DNA of 64,000 nt, from assembly GCA_964035795.1 (NCBI GenBank), contig OZ038321.1, positions 12,496,208 through 12,560,207 of the forward strand, given 5' to 3'. Source of the stretch: Pterobdella sp. o SKG-2022. Lineage: Eukaryota > Annelida > Clitellata > Hirudinida > Piscicolidae. Positions within the stretch are counted from its first letter, which is position 1. Each line of letters starts with the position of its first letter. Positions 25,001 to 33,037 of this stretch are shown here, piece after piece. The position numbers and the translations under genes were made by a program. Under the pieces are notes generated by a model. The model was not told the DNA's origin. It was given only the letters and a program-made list of their open reading frames with translations, and ran no database searches.

Positions 25001-28000
25001 ACCAAGTGGTGCACCATTGGAACGGTTTGAGACTTGCTGATCATTCAAAATTCAAGGACAGAAATAAAAACTTAAAAATCGTCAAAAATTTATTTATTAA
25101 TTTTTATTTATTTGTGTGATACATTATCATCAGCGTCAGACCTTCGGGAGAGAGCGAAGCAAGTGTTTCAATACAACCGTCAGTGGATATTTCAAAAGAA
25201 TCCATAGATGAACCAATTATTAAAAAGTGGGTGGCGGTTGTGAAAATCTTTTCATCTAATTTGCTTTTATTTCTGCTAAACAGTGCATGTTTTATTTTAA
25301 GAATTTTATTTTATAATTGAAGTTGTGAATGTATGCTATTTTAAAATGGAAAAAAATAGATTTTTTTAAAACTATAATGTTCCAAAAATCTAATTACAAA
25401 GTTTGATTGAATACGTTTGATAATTTTTAAAAATACTGGATGTCATAATTTGTCATCAGTGAAGAAAGCTCACAGGTTTTGTCAACCCAAACGCCTATAT
25501 CGGGTTAATTAATTGTTTCAAATTTGATTATCTGTAAGCAAAAAAAAATTTTGATATATAAATTTTTTTTCATAAATTTTTAGCAAAAACTTTAGATGTG
25601 AGAATTTTTTAAAAAATTGAAAAAGAAAAGATAGCGTTTTCGCTAAGTATAGCCTTACTACAAAACGTTAGCATATGAATATTTAAGTTATTGGTTTTTA
25701 TGATAACTGAAGCTAAAAGTGAAAAAAAATATAAATTAAGAGCGAATATATCGAGTCCATAATGATTCATAATTATTAATTTTTTTCATGAAATAGTTCA
25801 ATGAAAATAATTTTCAAATCGATGCAAAATTTATTTTATCAAAATAATTTAATCTTTAGTCTTCATTTGGTCATTAGCCCCTGTACAATTTTTCTCGACT
25901 CTTCAAATATTGGGTCTGATGTATTTGATTGAACTTGTCATTCAAAAGCTGAGTTTTTTTTCACCTATTTCTGCTTTTTCTCAACAAGGAATTTTTCTGT
26001 AATGAGAATTTTTTCTTTGTTTCAACTTGCCAAACCTTTAGTTCTCCCTAGTTAATTTTTTTAAGAAAGCATCGTAAAGCATGTTTGCTGATTCTCAATT
26101 TTTCTGTGTTAGCTTTTTGGATACAACATTTGACTTGGGATGTTTCACGCGGGTTTCATGTTAGACCAATAAACGATTTTTACTGTTAAAAGAACATGTT
26201 AGTTTGTGAAAACATTTTTGATTAATATTTTTGTTTCGATTTGTTTTTCAACCATAATATGTCTCCCAATTTCGCTTATGAGAAGCTACAAAAAAATATT
26301 TTTTGAAAGATACGTTTTTAACAAATGCATTAAATTTCTCACCTTTGATGTTTTTGTTGGACAAAAGTAAGAAATACATGCTATGTCTTTGAAAATAAAA
26401 ATTTCAAAGTTTTACTCATTTCAGATGAAAGTAAAGAAGTCATCAAAAAAAAGTAATATTGATTTTCAATTAAATTTCAGCATTGAAACGTCAATTAATA
26501 TTGAAAAAAATTCACCCAATCAACTTCAAATGAATATTTTCAAAAATTCAATAAAATTATTACTAGTTAAAGCAAAATATATAAAGAATTAGGCAATAAA
26601 TGAAGAAATTAATTTTCAAGCGCTGAAATTCTTTTTGTAAAAAAGCATCAAAACAATATATTTGGTTGATGCTTGATTTCATAGTAATCAAATCAAATCA
26701 ATCACGACTATGATTATAGTGGGATTAAGTTTAGCTGTTTCTAGGCCACTGAGCATTATGAACTTTGAATGCAATGTTATGTAATGTAAGTTTTTCTAGA
26801 TATGACAATTTTAACAAGGATTATGCAAGTATAACTAAATAAACAAAACATAAAAGTAAGATTTTATGAAAAAAAGTCTGTGGTTTGAAACAAAAGCAAC
26901 CATAATAATACTTCTATAAGCGACATATAGAAAACTGAGTTGATTTTATGAATTTATTATTCTTAATTAAATCTGTAGAAGTAAAAAAAAATATATATAT
27001 ATATATTGTCTGAGAATGCTCTCAACGCCAAACGCCGAAGAAAGAAAATCGAGAGATAGATGTTCAGCCTCCGGAAGCTCCACATGCAAGTTCCTGACAA
27101 TCTTTTGAATGAGTTCAGGATTTCACGTAAACTTGCCCGTGCCGCCATTAACAAGTCACGGGCGGATTATTTAAATCTATCGCTTTCCTCGTTAAAACCT
27201 AATTCCAAAGCCTTTTGGAAAACTGCAAACTCCATACTACACAGGTCTCTTCCACTTCCTCTCCGAACTTTTGCTGAAAATGATATCTAGGATTTTTTTC
27301 AAAAATAAAATTGATGTGACTCATAACTCGTTACCGACTATTGATCTTTCCGTCGGACTTCCTCAACCGACAGTGAGCAATCAAATCTCTCATTTTTTCC
27401 ACCTCCTACTATTGACGAAATCGTTAAACTGATCATTTCTCTCCGAAAAAATCTTCATCTTTAGATATAATTCCTATTTTTTTGCTGAAACGGTTTTGCC
27501 TTCATTATATGCAAACTTTCCGCTTTTTCACAAGGCACTTTTCCAACTTCCTTTTAATGGTGCAGATAACCCTGCAGCAAACCTAGTTTGCAAACTGCGC
27601 GCTTTACAAATGAATAATAATAATAATATATATAGATAAAACTTCAAATAAAAATTTTGAGTGATCAAATGTTTATTTTAGCCAGAATTTGAACAACTTC
27701 ATTTCTTCTATTTTTTTTTTCATTAATACTCCCATGTTCCGCCGTGTAGGTTTTGGAACGTACCCTATCTTCATCATTAGACTGTTAGTGTTGGTCTTAG
27801 GATGTTTCTTTGCTTATTAAGAACTTGTCCCAAAAATCTAGTCTGATGAGAGCTTCCTCTTCTTCTTTAATGACACTTCCATATCACCACAAGTGAAACC
27901 AGAAAGTGCTTATCTTATTCTTTTTTTTATTGTTACATTTTTTAAAGTAATTAAATGATACTTTTTTTGTCATCTTTTATAGCATTTTTATCTAAGTAAT

Positions 28001-28987
28001 GTGAGCTCTTATTACCTCCAAAAAAACCATGAAGTGTTTACCTTTGTAAGTTTTGTTGTTGCATAAGCTAAAATTGTTGCTATTCACAATTCATCTTCAT
28101 TCTATGTAAAGCAAAAAATCCGAATTCATTTCAGAAGAAAATGTTTTTGTATCTTATGGTACTAAGTTATCAAATTTCCAAATTAAATTGTAATAGAAAT
28201 CAAAAAATATAGTTGTTTCTGAATAAATACTTTTGAATTAACAAAAATTTCAAAAATTTTATCTAAATTACAGACCAAGTAAGAAGAAAAAATCTCGAAA
28301 AGGAAGAATGGGTAAAAAATAAGGGTTTCTTTGTCAATTCGTTAGAAAAATTTCCAATAACAAGAATAAAAATTAACTTCGAAAAGTTCAGACTAAATCG
28401 AATAATATTTAACAGATATTATTCCAGAAATTGTTGAAGAGATACAAAAACCTTTAAGGTTAAGCAGTTCTTGCATAGTTATGTCAAAAACTTAAATTTA
28501 TTACGTTAAAAATTTGAAAGTTTGAATTCTTAGTAGTATTAATATTTTAAGCGATATTAGTAATTTGAATAAAATTAAATACATGAAATTTCTCTAAAAA
28601 GTGGAATATTTTTTTAGTGTAGGACAGATGAAAGAACTTGAGGAAAGCATTTTGGCGTCTTCACAACCAGGTTAGAATATGTTGAGATTTTTTTTTTGAA
28701 AAATTGAAATTTTGCACTAATAATACAGCATTCTATAGTACTTATAAAAATACATTCACTCTTTTTTTGCATCTTTTTTGGTGTCAGTAAGAAAAATATT
28801 CTTAAAAACATGCTGACAGCTATTTCTAGTGCACATATTAATGCACGTTGTTTTTAAGAATTATTTTATTGAGCTCAGCCAATAAAATTGACCCAGAGTG
28901 GTTGCACCTAAAATAAGTCTGTGTGGAAAGTCTGAAATTTGTGGAATTGTTTATTTCACCATTTTTGCAGATTACGCACCAAATTAA
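13052..28987 (+). CDS. Candidate spliced gene 2: Lys/Ser/Glu-rich protein from micro-exons
   Basis: Inferred from phase-compatible GT-AG exons; no single long frame. Exons: 13,052-13,084; 17,983-18,026; 18,090-18,120; 20,977-21,009; 22,313-22,345; 22,664-22,710; (at least one missing exon); 25,134-25,226; 25,460-25,475; 26,425-26,489; 28,274-28,311; 28,416-28,458; 28,618-28,670; 28,971-28,987 (stop). Peptides include ALSALPESK, NIENPKKKKKNKKK, VSQDSQAST, PVPSKTSQSE, EASVSIQPSVDISKESIDEP, PSKKKKSRKGRM, IIPEIVEEIQKPL and GQMKELEESILASSQP, ending YAPN. Composition suggests a disordered, basic, possibly nuclear protein; function unknown. LINE remnants, MITE and hairpin repeats all fall between exons. 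Further 5' exons are likely. The last exon may instead be skipped, since 28,670 is also in phase with 33,038 (gene 3), so genes 2 and 3 could be one unit. Single exons could be wrong. Confidence 0.45.
13520..15170 (+). mobile_element. CR1/L2-like LINE A3, internally deleted
   Basis: Plus strand, extremely pyrimidine-rich. Endonuclease remnants near 13,828 (NVRFLNKCS) and 13,898 (SETWHKSVSS). A readable RT thumb lies at 14,643-14,880: YYLHRIRQISFYLDDASLK, then VFSCLDYCKSLYY and FNSAARLFFHTPKLS. The RT core between 14,200 and 14,600 is not recognisable. It lacks the family A 3' end and may be another family. The Lys-rich minus-strand frame at 14,171-14,479 is its shadow. Confidence 0.65.
15171..15555. 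other. Spacer between two LINE remnants
   Basis: No recognisable frame or repeat; may be degraded 5' sequence of the element that follows. Confidence 0.3.
15556..16795 (+). mobile_element. RTE-like LINE, reverse transcriptase part (decayed)
   Basis: Plus strand. Frame 16,020-16,265 reads SIVSVPKKRNLIRCTNYWSI, then NRLKLNRIRPVID, the RTE finger region. Continuing with frameshifts: INFKKPFDS (palm motif A, Asp replaced), EGNTDIF, VSQGDQLALFL, then LAELAFADDIALMEN near 16,550-16,590, where the catalytic FADD box is intact. Ends near 16,795 without a clear tail. No endonuclease domain could be recognised upstream. Several frameshifts and stops, so inactive. It lies inside a proposed intron of gene 2. 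Confidence 0.75.
16796..17982. other. AT-rich intronic sequence
   Basis: Nothing recognised. A short open stretch at 16,840-16,909 ending in a GTATGT donor (LLNADARATDVGSGLLK) looks coding but is out of phase with the neighbouring exons of gene 2. Confidence 0.3.
17983..18026 (+). other. Candidate Lys-run exon, copy 1
   Basis: After ATATTTACAG and before GTGAAA. Reads NIENPKKKKKNKKK, entering after two codon bases and leaving with one. A 63-nt intron separates it from 18,090-18,120 (VSQDSQAST). Same design as 22,664-22,710, 28,274-28,311 and 37,127-37,179. Confidence 0.5.
18121..18730. other. AT-rich intronic sequence of gene 2
   Basis: No supported exon or element. Plus-strand frames here are short and Phe/Leu-rich, as expected from T-rich introns. 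Confidence 0.35.
18731..18889. mobile_element. Possible MITE with TA-flanked inverted ends
   Basis: Terminal inverted repeats of about 28 nt (TTTATCGTGAAATGAG at the left; the right end reads CTCATTTTACGATAAA) enclose an inner 18-bp inverted pair (TTCAACTTTGTCATAATT at 18,800 and its complement at 18,836). Both ends are flanked by TA, the target duplication of mariner-like elements. About 155 bp, no coding capacity. It sits in an intron of gene 2. Confidence 0.6.
18890..19731. other. AT-rich sequence left of the duplication
   Basis: No gene or element recognised. It forms the unique left flank of the large duplication. Confidence 0.4.
19732..20976. other. AT-rich intronic sequence of gene 2
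   Basis: No element or exon supported in this stretch apart from its being the start of the duplicated block. Confidence 0.35.
20977..21009 (+). other. Candidate 33-nt exon, P-type, copy 2 of 3
   Basis: After ACTTCCAG and before GTTAGTTTTGAATTT. Reads SPQSQISTSE(M/I). Upstream, ATTCAACAAGTAAACAA resembles ATTCAGCAAGTGAACAA before the exon at 13,052, so flanks as well as exon are homologous. Confidence 0.55.
21614..22160 (-). mobile_element. RTE-like LINE, C-terminal fragment
   Basis: Minus strand. Starts YLRSxMDLTEKDVGIKKALAW (x is a stop), then frame 22,069-21,614: NSCLQRQFKIKVSKATVQAI, MLYGCKTSTLENSLEKKL, RRLRFAGHCFRRS and LVLWEPRHGRRR. These are hallmark peptides of the post-RT domain of the same family as the element at 41.2-44.3 kb (which has FAGHCFRSKE and LILWRARCGK). 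5'-truncated, with stops. Lies in an intron of gene 2. Confidence 0.8.
22313..22345 (+). other. Candidate 33-nt exon, P-type, copy 3 of 3
   Basis: After ACTAAACTTTCAG and before GTTAGTTTTGAAAG. Reads PVPSKTSQSE(T). Its last two bases plus the first base of 22,664 make Thr, giving an in-phase join to the Lys-run exon. Confidence 0.55.
22664..22710 (+). other. Candidate Lys-run exon, copy 2
   Basis: After ATATTCACAG and before GTGGTT. Reads ELKKPKKKKKQKKKA, with the same entry and exit phases as 17,983-18,026. The in-phase exon that should follow was not found. Confidence 0.5.
23115..24665 (-). mobile_element. LINE with endonuclease and zinc-finger C-terminus, RT deleted
   Basis: Minus strand. 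Endonuclease remnants: MWNVGTF and YNFTLLGMCEE (about 24,650-24,580), SDGILTARFKSRFKR (24,400), ILLGDINARVESDNTD (24,270), HGLGEMKENGEMLAVFC (24,180), SLVIGG and HHLVVTKIKMRL (24,010). After a short linker the frame resumes with AGHDARMADLxIPKQLFNG (23,590), KRYRDSLKVRLKDFKID (23,500) and ends CRIGFLAQIGLFSHLRTHS plus stop at 23,225, a degenerate C2H2 finger. The RT core is entirely missing. The endonuclease type is the one often annotated craniofacial-development-protein-2-like. The CAACAACAA tail on this strand ends near 23,115. Confidence 0.75.
24666..25133. other. Intronic remainder beside the LINE
   Basis: First about 100 bases may be the 5' end of the minus-strand LINE. The rest shows no supported feature. 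Confidence 0.3.
25134..25226 (+). other. Candidate exon of gene 2 (93 nt)
   Basis: After TATCATCAG and before GTGGGT. Thirty open codons: RPSGESEASVSI then QPSVDISKESIDEPIIK. Joins in phase to 25,460-25,475 (EESSQ, after TTTGTCATCAG). Resembles the gene 3 exon 37,353-37,412 (TPSVEIIIDKPSDS). Confidence 0.5.
25476..26424. other. AT-rich intron of gene 2 with one hairpin motif
   Basis: Contains the dispersed hairpin motif at 25,631-25,673 (TTTTCGCTAAGTATAGCC, later ACGTTAGC). Otherwise nothing recognised. Confidence 0.4.
25631..25673 (+). repeat. Dispersed hairpin motif, copy 3
   Basis: GTTTTCGCTAAGTATAGCCT, then ACTACAAAACGTTAGC. Same order and pairing as 8,286-8,333 and the centre of the palindrome at 10.4 kb. 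Confidence 0.6.
26694..26905 (+). repeat. Dispersed repeat R1, copy a
   Basis: About 210 bp sharing ordered blocks with 29,219-29,430: ATCAAAT, ATTATAGTG, GTTTCTAG, CCTCTGAG/CCACTGAG, ATGCAATG, ATGACAATT, AACAAGGATTA, AAGTCTG and GTTTGAAAC. Roughly three quarters identical by eye. Each copy lies just upstream of a LINE fragment. Confidence 0.65.
27003..27625 (+). mobile_element. CR1/L2-like LINE, family A copy A4 (core deleted)
   Basis: Plus strand. Frame 27,060-27,290 reads NLLNEFRISRKLARAAINKS, then SRADYLNLSL and NSKAFWKTANSILHRSLP, the endonuclease-RT linker. Frameshifted RT start near 27,340-27,560 (LPTIDLSVGLPQP, SLDIIPIFLLKRF), then a jump to the 3' end GTTTGCAAACTGCGCGC and a short (AAT)n tail. 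Most of the RT is missing. Starts at TGTCTGAGAATGCTCTCA, matching the linker of copy A5 at about 31,790. The preceding 100 bp also match 31,130-31,250. Confidence 0.75.
27626..28273. other. AT-rich intron of gene 2
   Basis: No supported exon or element. Confidence 0.35.
28274..28311 (+). other. Candidate Lys-run exon, copy 3
   Basis: After CTAAATTACAG and before GTAAAA. Reads PSKKKKSRKGRM. Joins in phase to 28,416-28,458 (IIPEIVEEIQKPL), which joins 28,618-28,670 (VGQMKELEESILASSQP) and the terminal exon at 28,971 preceded by CACCATTTTTGCAG. Confidence 0.55.
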
Positions 28988-29218
28988 TTCCATTATTGTA
29001 TTGCCAGCATTGGCTCATAATTAGACTTGGTACCATCAGATTTAATGTCTAACGTCGCTTACCACTATTCTAATCGGACCGACACTACTACTACCAATAC
29101 TCTAATTAAGATTGAAAAAAATAATGTTTCTTCCAAAATCTAAGTTTATTGTATAAAAATATTAATGAAATAAACGTAATAAAAACTAATTATATTAAGA
29201 TAATCAAAAAAAATTAAA

Positions 29219-29430
29219 TCAAATACGAGTATAATTATAGTGACATTAACTTTAGGAGTTTCTAGACCTCTGAGTATGATGAACTATGAATGCAAAAGAA
29301 TTAAATGCAATGTAATGTAATGGAAGTTTTTAGAAATATGACAATTGTAACAAGGATTAAACATTTATAATTAAATAAAATAACTAGAATTCTGAGACTA
29401 TATGAAAGAAAAGTCTGCTGTTTGAAACAA
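29219..29430 (+). repeat. Dispersed repeat R1, copy b
   Basis: Partner of 26,694-26,905. Here it abuts the truncated start of the restriction-like-endonuclease LINE at 29,432. Confidence 0.65.
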
Positions 29431-29552
29431 CCTATCAGCCCCCCACTATTCGCTTTAGCTGTTGACGACGTAGCAAGGTCAGTTTTCGCACCTCTAAATA
29501 TATGGTATCTTGATGTTGCAACGGAAGACCGGTTGACAAAATCATTCATGAT

Positions 29553-30020
29553 TTGAAAAGCATTATTTCTGCCCTTTCTATGATGGACCTTGAAATAAAC
29601 GCGTCTAAATCAGAAGTTGTAAATTTAAATATGGACGCGGTCGACTTTCAGAACGCTCTGGAAAAAGTTCGAAGCCTACTTAAAAAGGTGCAGATCATCC
29701 TTTCTGAGAAGATAATAATGCTTGGTGCACCAATTTTTAGTTCAGCAATCAAAGATTCAGTTTCAGCCAAACACTCTGAGCTGCTGAAAGATAAATTTTC
29801 ATATCTAAATGTTCATCAAGTTTTTTCTCATAAAAATAGTCTTGCAATACCCAAACTTCTCTCCATTCTGAGGTTCTTTTTCAGCTATCACGAACATGCG
29901 CAAGCTAAACTTCCGGTTAAACATGTTGAATCTGGTCTTCGTTCATCCTGCGATCTTGCACTCCCAGCTTACCTTTCCTCACGCGTAGCATGTTGGTCTC
30001 TTATCTCTGATTTAATGTAA
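29553..30020 (+). pseudogene. RT palm/thumb fragment of the restriction-like-endonuclease LINE
   Basis: A 155-codon frame. LEINASKSEVVNL is the conserved segment after the catalytic YxDD, MLGAPIF and IPKLLSILR the thumb. Same order as DEFKLEI/ILGSPILESG/IPKLYTYYVLR in the copy at 45.8-48.3 kb. One residue (His at 29,829-29,831) is Pro in the duplicated copy. Confidence 0.7.
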
Positions 30021-30187
30021 TGTAATGTATTTATAAAGCGCTTTTTCATATAGATCAAAGCGCTTGCTAAAAATTTAATGTAGCGAAAACACACTGTGGA
30101 ACAGGTGCTAATTGTCGGCCCACGCGGGATAGAACCCGGTAACTTTTAGATAATTAGTCAATGCTCAACCATTGAGCTATAGGGGTC
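30012..30187 (-). mobile_element. tRNA-derived SINE inside the LINE
   Basis: Minus strand. Head 30,187-30,115: A box TAGCTCAATGGTTGAGC, 23 nt, then B box GGGTTCTATCCC and GTGGGCC; the 5' strand of the acceptor has decayed. Body: AGCACCTGTTCCACAGTG, CTACATTAAATTT, AAGCGCTTT twice, and a tail of ATTAC repeats ending at 30,012. The same body and tail occur at 9,323-9,411. It separates LINE frames ending at 30,020 and resuming by 30,242. Confidence 0.8.
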
Positions 30188-30985
30188 GATGTTCTTAATA
30201 ACACTAACGGACACCGGTCAAAAATTGAATTCGTTGCGGCAATGGAAGCCTGGGTTGAAAAAGATCTTCAGATTCCCTCCAGCCCTGAAATCAAACGCGA
30301 TTGGGATGAATCCATGTGTGTAGCGTTGTACAACCATATAAAAAAAAATTTGAATCAACACAAACTTGCATCTTTAGTGTCTGCCTCACATACTTGCTCT
30401 GATGTCTGGCTGAAGTGTTTGCCAATCTCAGCAACTAGACGATGAATCTTTCAGAATTGCTATATCCCTCCGTTTTGAACTACGGTTGTGTTCACCACAA
30501 AAATTGACGCTTTTGGCAGAAATCCGTTATCTTGCAAATTAAGTGCTGGACGCATCCTCAGACATCAGGTACTGAACGATTTGATCAAACGCGCCCTAGA
30601 CAAAGCAGGATTTCCCAGTCAGCTAGAACCGGTAGGCCTTGACAAAGGAGACGGATAACGGTCAGACGGGCTTACCATTTTCCCTTTTAAAGCTAGCAAC
30701 TGCGTCATTTGGGATGCTACCTGCTATGATTCTTTTTTGCTTTTCCACTTGCTTCAAAATGTGGCCAATCCCAGCAGGGCTTCCCAACAAGCAGAAATGA
30801 CCAAAAAAAAACATCGAAACCTCGCAGATAGTCATATTTTTGTCCCGTTAGTGGCTGAAACCTCTGGCATATCTAAAGCTAAAGTTAAGTCAGAAAATCT
30901 AAATAGCAGTTCCAAAGTTTGTCATTGGTCATTGTTCGTTGTAACGCTCAGACAATTCGCTGTGCGGTGGATAACTATTAATAAT

Positions 30986-31254
30986 AAAATATTATATTAG
31001 TTTACGACCATAATGTATTTTTTTGAATTTAATTTTTTTGTTTATAAATTAATAAGTTGTAAAGATTCGGAATTACCTTAAAGTTTTTAAAATTTTTGTG
31101 AATTCTTGTGAATAAACTTGAAGGATTAACAAAGAAAAATAATACTTGTATAAATGACATTTGGAGAGCTGAGTTGATTTTATTAATGTTTTTTTTAACT
31201 AAATTTGTTATAGTAAACAAAAAAAATGTATAGATGAAACTTAAAATGAAAAAA
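30986..31254. other. AT-rich spacer, partly repeated
   Basis: 31,130-31,250 resembles 26,895-27,002 (shared AATAATACTT, GAGTTGATTTTAT, AACTAAATTTG-like blocks). In both places the repeat abuts a family A LINE fragment. Confidence 0.4.
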
Positions 31255-32870
31255 TGGAAAAACTTCCCGTAATGGGGGGCGAAGATGCCAGAAAACTGTT
31301 TCAGCAATAAAACAGGGATTATATCTGAAGATGATGATTTGTTTGAGAGAGAAGTGATCAGTTTGATGATATCGTCTTTAGTAGGAAGTGAGAAAAATGA
31401 GAGCTTTGATTGGTCATTGGCAGTTAAGAAAGCCCGACGGTAAAGATTAGTGGTCGGTAATGAGTTGTAAATTAAATGAATTTTAGTCTTGAAAAAAGTG
31501 CTAAAGTTATCAACAAAAAAATCATATTTTGCATAAGTTCGGAGAGAAGGTGGAGGAGACTTGTGTAGTATGGAGTTTGCAGTTTTTCATAAAGGTTTGA
31601 GTTAGGTGTCACCAAGGATTGCGATAGATTTAGATAACCCGCTTTTAACTTGTTAATGGCTGCGTGGGCAAGTTTACGCGAAATCCAAAATTCATTCAAA
31701 AAATTGTCAAAAACTTGCATGCGGAGCTTTTAGGCAGGATATCTGTCGTTCGATTTTCCTTTTTCGGTGTCTGGCGGTGAGAGCATTCTCAGATAGATAA
31801 AGTGTGAATGCAAGCTGGGGCGAAAAGAGTGGATGCGTAAATAAGCATGAGAGTTCATCAGAGAAAGAAAAAATATTTCCATGGAACTAACAAAGTCATC
31901 TACCATGAAAATTCGAGAATTTATAAGTAGACTCTTTGCAAAGTTGAGATCTCTTTCGAAACCGGCCACTTTGAGTTTCCGAAAAGACCGAGAGTGACAC
32001 GATGGGTTGAAAAGTGAGGCCTTACGAGCTTAAGACAGCACGATATGAAAAAATGATCAGATTCAAATACCTTGATAGCAGGGTCTGAAATAAAAAGAGA
32101 GAAAAATCGGTGGAATAACAAGGTCAAGAGTATTGCCAAGCTTGTGAGTTTGAAAGTTAATATGCTGCGCCAAACCGTGTTTTCGCAAAGAAATATTAAG
32201 CGGATTATCAAGTTAGGGCTATTGAAATCTTCAACTTTTATGAAATTATTATGTGTCTAAAAAAAATAAAGATGAACTGTAAGTTCATAAATAAAATTGC
32301 TAGAGTTTAGAGAGCGATAAATAACAAAATTGGTCAGAGACTGTGCCAAGAAAGAGGCTTGAGCAGATAGTGCTTCAAAAAAAAAGAATGTGTTTCAGAT
32401 TTTAGAAATGTCAGTTCAATTGAGTTGGAAGAAACCAAAGAAATACGGCCACTGGGCTTTCCATTAGAAGGATGAGAATGTAAAACATGGTAACCCGGAG
32501 GAACAATGTCGTATTTTGTGACATTGTTTTTATTTACTAGAATCCACGTCTCAGTTAGACCAAGCATATCAAAAAAATGAGTAGAGATCACATCTAGGAT
32601 AATAGTGGGTTTGTTGCGAGTGGAACAAGGCCAAACTTCATTGGAGGAAATGAATTTTGAGAGTACACGGGCAAAGCGGGCCTTCATTGCTAAGCCGTAC
32701 GTCCCATCTCGAGTCGTTTTTGTTGTCTATGAAGGAAACAAGAGGAGGATGTGGTTTCATGGCCATGGCAGAAGCAATTTGATTTAAAGCAGAAAACACA
32801 CAAAGGAGGAGAGGTTTTAGGATAGTTTGTCAGACGAATGGTCTTTGCCGCAGTGCAGGTGCATTACAAA
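31255..32870 (-). mobile_element. CR1/L2-like LINE, family A copy A5 (5' half)
   Basis: Minus strand. Upstream peptide SFIDNKNDSRWDVRL near 32,740; endonuclease frame 32,687-32,334 with MLGLTETWILVNKNNVTKYD and HVLHSHPSNGKPSGRISLV; linker frame 31,720-31,472 (FLNEFWISRKLAHAAINKL); RT start PCFIAETVF near 31,310, where it ends. Compare LTETWIPENADNVTKYDIVP in copy A6 at 38.7 kb. Only the first part of the RT remains. Confidence 0.75.
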
Positions 32871-33037
32871 TTTCGTGCAATGAAATCACAGATTTAATTG
32901 CTCTTAAAAATACATCAAATTATAATTAAAGATGAGACAAATATTATAATTTGGGAATAAAAATGTTAAAAAACAGATAAAGCAATATTGAATTTATAAA
33001 ACAAATCGACTTTTTCGTTTTTTGCGTCCGGATTTAG

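Larger units (their letters stand above)
29432..30985 (+). mobile_element. LINE with restriction-like endonuclease, 5'-truncated
   Basis: Plus strand. Begins inside the RT: PPLFALAVDDVARSVFAPLN, then WYLDVAT where intact relatives have YLDDA. After a frameshift, frame 29,553-30,020 reads MMDLEINASKSEVVNLN, MLGAPIFSSA and IPKLLSILRF (palm end and thumb). A SINE interrupts at 30,012-30,187. Frame 30,242-30,445 follows, then NPLSCKLSAGRILRHQVLND (30,523-30,580, zinc-knuckle end with His changed to Asn) and LEPVGLDKGDGxRSDGLTIF, cut by a stop, then VIWDATC (30,700). RSDG...WDAT corresponds to the PD and D parts of a PD-(D/E)xK nuclease with Pro changed to Ser. This architecture is typical of R2-like, early-branching LINEs. 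Confidence 0.75.
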
